A program made the translations under genes and the position numbers. A stretch of 17,588 bases of DNA, taken from assembly GCA_050250665.1 (NCBI GenBank), contig JBFWOF010000082.1, positions 1-17,588 on the forward strand, written 5' to 3'. The notes beneath the pieces were generated by a model. The model was not told the origin of the DNA and made no database searches. It saw only the letters and a list, made by a program, of their open reading frames with translations. Position 1 is the stretch's first letter. Each line of letters opens with the position of its first letter. This DNA is from JADKFD01 sp050250665. GTDB lineage: Bacteria; Pseudomonadota; Gammaproteobacteria; Xanthomonadales; SZUA-5. Below are positions 15,235-17,588 of this stretch, piece by piece.

Positions 15235-16530
15235 TTACGGGCAAGTGAGGCCCGGGCCTCGTGAGAGCGCGCGTTCCAGCCGGATGCTGCCAGCAGCGCC
15301 CCAGCCTGCCACGGCGGGCACAAAGAGCAGATCCATGCTGTTGCAGTTGCGGTACCTCAAGGTGACGGTGCCCCAGGGCACGCGAATCACATCTGCCGGA
15401 TTGAAGGCTGCACCGAAGCGTGCGCCGCGCGTGGTGACAACGGGGAAGGTCAAATCGGTGGTGAAGGCTTCGGTGATCGCCCGGTTGCCGCCGCCGACCA
15501 GATAGACCGGATTGCCGCTGGGATCGTAGGTGTACCAGCTGAAGAACAGGAACAGATCATTTGAGTTCGGCGCCGGGAGATCACCGATATCAATGAGCAC
15601 GCCCTCGCCATCCCGCAGCGGGTTCCACCAGATGCCACCGAAAGCGGCGTCGAAGTTGCTTGTGCCGGTGACCTTCGCCGGCGCCAGCACCAGCTTGGTG
15701 CTGCCGTAGGTCAATGAGCGCGCTACGAGGCGTACGTAGTAGGTGACACCGGCAGAAGCCCCAAATAGCACTTCCGCTTCAAGATTGCCACCACTGAACT
15801 CGACGTCATCATTGACTGCGACCAGTGTCAACGCGCCCAGACTGGTACCCGTGTAGGTCTCGATCTGCGAATCGAACTGGCTGTCCAGCGTGCGAATGCG
15901 CAGGCGCTCGCTGTGCGTCGCGGTGAATCGGTACCAGAGGCTGCGCTGACCTGAGCCGGGCTCACCCGATTCGAGGGAGGCTGCCTGATTGAATGCCACC
16001 ACGGTGATGCCGCCATCGCCCAAGGTCAGTGCGACCGCGCTCGCGAAATCATCGCCCGGTGGCGAGACCAACATGGTCGGCGTGCTGAGGGTCTGCCAGG
16101 CCAAAGTGTAGTTTCCGCCGACGCCTCCGAAGCCATCGACCGCCAACCAATAGGTGCCTGACTGGATGTTCACGTCGATTTCGCTCCAGAGCACGCTGCC
16201 GCTGGCGTCATCATTACCCGCGATCAGGCGCACCTCACTGAGGTTCGCTCCGCGATAAAGCGCCAGAGTGGTGTCGAAGCTGGAGCCCTCGGTCTTTGCG
16301 TTGAAGCGCAAGTCACTGGGCGTGGTCAACCGGAACCAGACACTCCTTCCGTAGGCGAAGGAACTGATGCCGACTTCTCCCAGCTGCGCCGATGCCAGAT
16401 TGGTGCTGCCTGTCACCATTCCACCGGCTGGCGAGATATCCGTTGGATTATTGAACGGATCGTTTACTTGTGCGCACAGGGCAAAAGGCGCACAGCAGCA
16501 TGCCAACAACAACAGGATACGGGCGTTCAT
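15235..16530 (-). CDS. Secreted protein: two PPC-like domains plus lineage-type C-terminal domain
   Basis: The start at 16530 is clear: minus-strand GGAGGAGGT (overlapping sites at 16534-16542) precedes the ATG, although the frame stays open upstream to 16827. The 431-residue product has a signal peptide (MNARILLLLACCCAPFALCA). Two related beta-sandwich units follow, ~22-147 and ~157-284. Each has the pre-peptidase C-terminal (PPC) pattern: SVWFRLTTPS / SLWYRFTATH, then SSFDTTLALYRG / SQFDSQIETYTG, then an NDD calcium-type motif (106-108, 240-242), and a final TYWLAVDG / TYYVRLVA strand. Residues ~296-431 form a third domain with GGIWWNPLRDGEGV, SWYTYDPSGNPVYLVG, RVPWGTVTLRYRNCN and a final LTC; Cys396 and Cys430 could be disulfide-bonded. 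I see no catalytic motif, so a binding or surface role is likely. Function is unknown. Confidence 0.85.
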   Translation of the reverse strand: MNARILLLLACCCAPFALCAQVNDPFNNPTDISPAGGMVTGSTNLASAQLGEVGISSFAYGRSVWFRLTTPSDLRFNAKTEGSSFDTTLALYRGANLSEVRLIAGNDDASGSVLWSEIDVNIQSGTYWLAVDGFGGVGGNYTLAWQTLSTPTMLVSPPGDDFASAVALTLGDGGITVVAFNQAASLESGEPGSGQRSLWYRFTATHSERLRIRTLDSQFDSQIETYTGTSLGALTLVAVNDDVEFSGGNLEAEVLFGASAGVTYYVRLVARSLTYGSTKLVLAPAKVTGTSNFDAAFGGIWWNPLRDGEGVLIDIGDLPAPNSNDLFLFFSWYTYDPSGNPVYLVGGGNRAITEAFTTDLTFPVVTTRGARFGAAFNPADVIRVPWGTVTLRYRNCNSMDLLFVPAVAGWGAAGSIRLERALSRGPGLTCP

Positions 16531-17322
16531 CTGACCTCCTCCGAGGCAACTCGAGTAATTGGGCAAGTAACCTGTCCAAATTTTGTCTGTGCCGTGCTGG
16601 ACGCAGACCCTGAGGAGGAATGTGCGCGTCTGCTGCATCCGGCAGTTGATATGGATCAACAATGGGAACGATTGTGATCGCGACGGATTTCCATCAAGAA
16701 CCGGTGTTGATCCGACTGCAGAGCCTGTCCGCGCAGCGGGAAGATTCAGGTCCGAGGATCGGGATGACCCCACGAACCGGCTGCCGCGCGGGGTAGTGGA
16801 ATCAGCGTGGTCACCCTCGTTGGGCAATGTGCGCCATCAAGGTCCTCGGGCCAGGTGCGCTGCCGATCGGCTCGCCCGAACGGGTACTCGGATCGGAAAC
16901 AACAGGAATGGCCGTCGGCGCCAGACCGCCGCGGAACAGCAGCTTGTCCGCCGCAGCCAGCTCCGGACTTGGTGCCAGCTTCGGGAGGGCCGGGGTCCCC
17001 ACGGACGGAAGCGGTTCCCGGAATCGACTCCAGGGTTGATCAGCTCCTGTCGTGCGGGAGGGCAAGCCCAGTGTGATGAGATGCGTGTCCGAGTGCCGAT
17101 TCGCCGCTGCAGCAGCGATGTGTCGACTTCACGACCGGCCCCGAACCAGACCACGAAACCGGTCCAATCAAATGCGGCAGCCACCCCCGGCCAATCGGGA
17201 GGATTTTGCTTAGGCTGAATCCGGGAATGCCAGCGGAAACAACAACATCAAGAGCGCCGGTCAGCAAGGAGTCGACGGAGGCGTCCATCCGTGCCCCGTC
17301 TTCACCGCGCTCAAGATTTTCT

Positions 17323-17361
17323 GGGTGTCCCGTTCTTCATCTCGGGTGTCCCGTTCTTCAT
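17323..17361 (+). repeat. 18-bp exact direct repeat with 21-bp period
   Basis: GGGTGTCCCGTTCTTCAT occurs at 17323-17340 and again, identically, at 17344-17361, separated by CTC. A 21-bp period is a multiple of three and would keep a reading frame, but no supported gene covers it. Origin unknown. Confidence 0.85.
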
Positions 17362-17465
17362 GCAGCGCACCGGCATGCATCGCATGGAAGGGCTATGGCG
17401 TGTGGTCGAATCTCGCACCCACTGTTCCTTGAGCTCAATGGATCGCGCTTGAAGGTCGCTCTTAG

Positions 17466-17588
17466 CAGGATGCTGCAAAACTGCTGAATTTCCTCAATCT
17501 GACCGATTGGTCGCGCCAGGTTGATCCTTCGGGGGCGGCGCCGGTGGACGTGGACTGTATCGTCATGACCGGAGGCGCGCCGAGTTCT
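17466..17588 (+). other. Open frame running off the window end (possible broken gene)
   Basis: Directly after an in-frame TAG, 41 codons stay open to the end with protein-like composition (AKLLNFLNLTDWSRQVD, then APVDVDCIVMTGG). No early ATG is present. The frame ending at 17487 (FLELNGSRLKVALSRMLQ) would join smoothly if one extra A were present in the A-run at 17477-17480, so a frameshifted gene or a sequencing error is possible. No family recognised; confidence is low. Confidence 0.2.

Larger units (their letters stand above)
16531..17588. other. 1.06-kb region without a convincing complete gene
   Basis: Both strands carry only short frames without a family motif or a good ribosome binding site. 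Two overlapping minus-strand frames (17040-17288 and 16811-17065) have somewhat protein-like composition but do not join into one reading frame, so a decayed gene is possible and not shown. The first ~130 bp should hold the promoter of the minus-strand secreted-protein gene; no strong -35/-10 pair is evident. A tandem repeat lies at 17323-17361 and an open frame runs off the right end. Confidence 0.5.

Noticed and set aside
16620..16649. Short leader-peptide-like frame after a GAGGAGGA sequence
   Set aside because: The ribosome-binding-like sequence abuts the ATG with no spacing and the nine-codon frame leads to no plus-strand gene.
16531..16827. Upstream extension of the minus-strand secreted protein by 99 residues
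   Set aside because: The strong Shine-Dalgarno and signal peptide at 16530 define the real start; the extension lacks protein character.

Overview
The window is high-GC bacterial chromosomal DNA, most likely from a gammaproteobacterium of the Xanthomonadales/Lysobacterales. I base this on the divergent rne/rluC pair, a GacA/UvrY-type regulator, GTAG/GTGG-headed REP hairpins between genes, and secreted proteins with a C-terminal '..FADGFE.' tail or a 'WWNP...TYDP.GNP...WGT' domain. The placement is inference from familiarity, not from a search.

Layout. Positions 1-406 hold a REP (BIME-like) array of four units of about 90 bp, directly behind a HerA/YjgR-type ATPase gene (minus strand, 412-1986). 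Upstream of that lies a very large gene (minus, start about 6210, stop 2131). It encodes a periplasmic solute-binding (SBP_bac_3) domain, a long periplasmic coiled coil and an MscK/MscM-type mechanosensitive channel in one chain. Divergent from it is a GacA/UvrY-like response regulator (6368-7006, plus). Its stop codon is followed by a four-run G-quadruplex motif, two REP hairpins of a second family and a 10-bp stem-loop. These lie in the convergent gap to rne (minus, 7314-10412). rne and rluC (plus, 10717-11973) are divergent over a 304-bp control region that includes the rne leader. An integral-membrane acyltransferase-3 gene (12015-13172) follows rluC. Next come a secreted M28 zinc peptidase gene (13551-14915), bracketed by copies of a dispersed intergenic repeat, and a convergent gene for a secreted protein with two PPC-like domains and a lineage-type C-terminal domain (minus, 15235-16530). 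The last ~1.06 kb (16531-17588) has no convincing complete gene. It contains a 21-bp-period tandem repeat and an open frame running off the end.

How the parts relate: rne and rluC are RNA-processing and rRNA-modification housekeeping genes in an arrangement also seen in E. coli. The binding-domain/channel fusion beside an orphan GacA-like regulator is the most interesting locus, because it suggests a channel gated or tuned by a periplasmic ligand. The last third is an envelope/secretome segment with repeat-rich spacers. I found no CRISPR array, rRNA, tRNA, transposase or phage gene. Many long open frames antisense to the large genes are GC-driven shadows and are left out.
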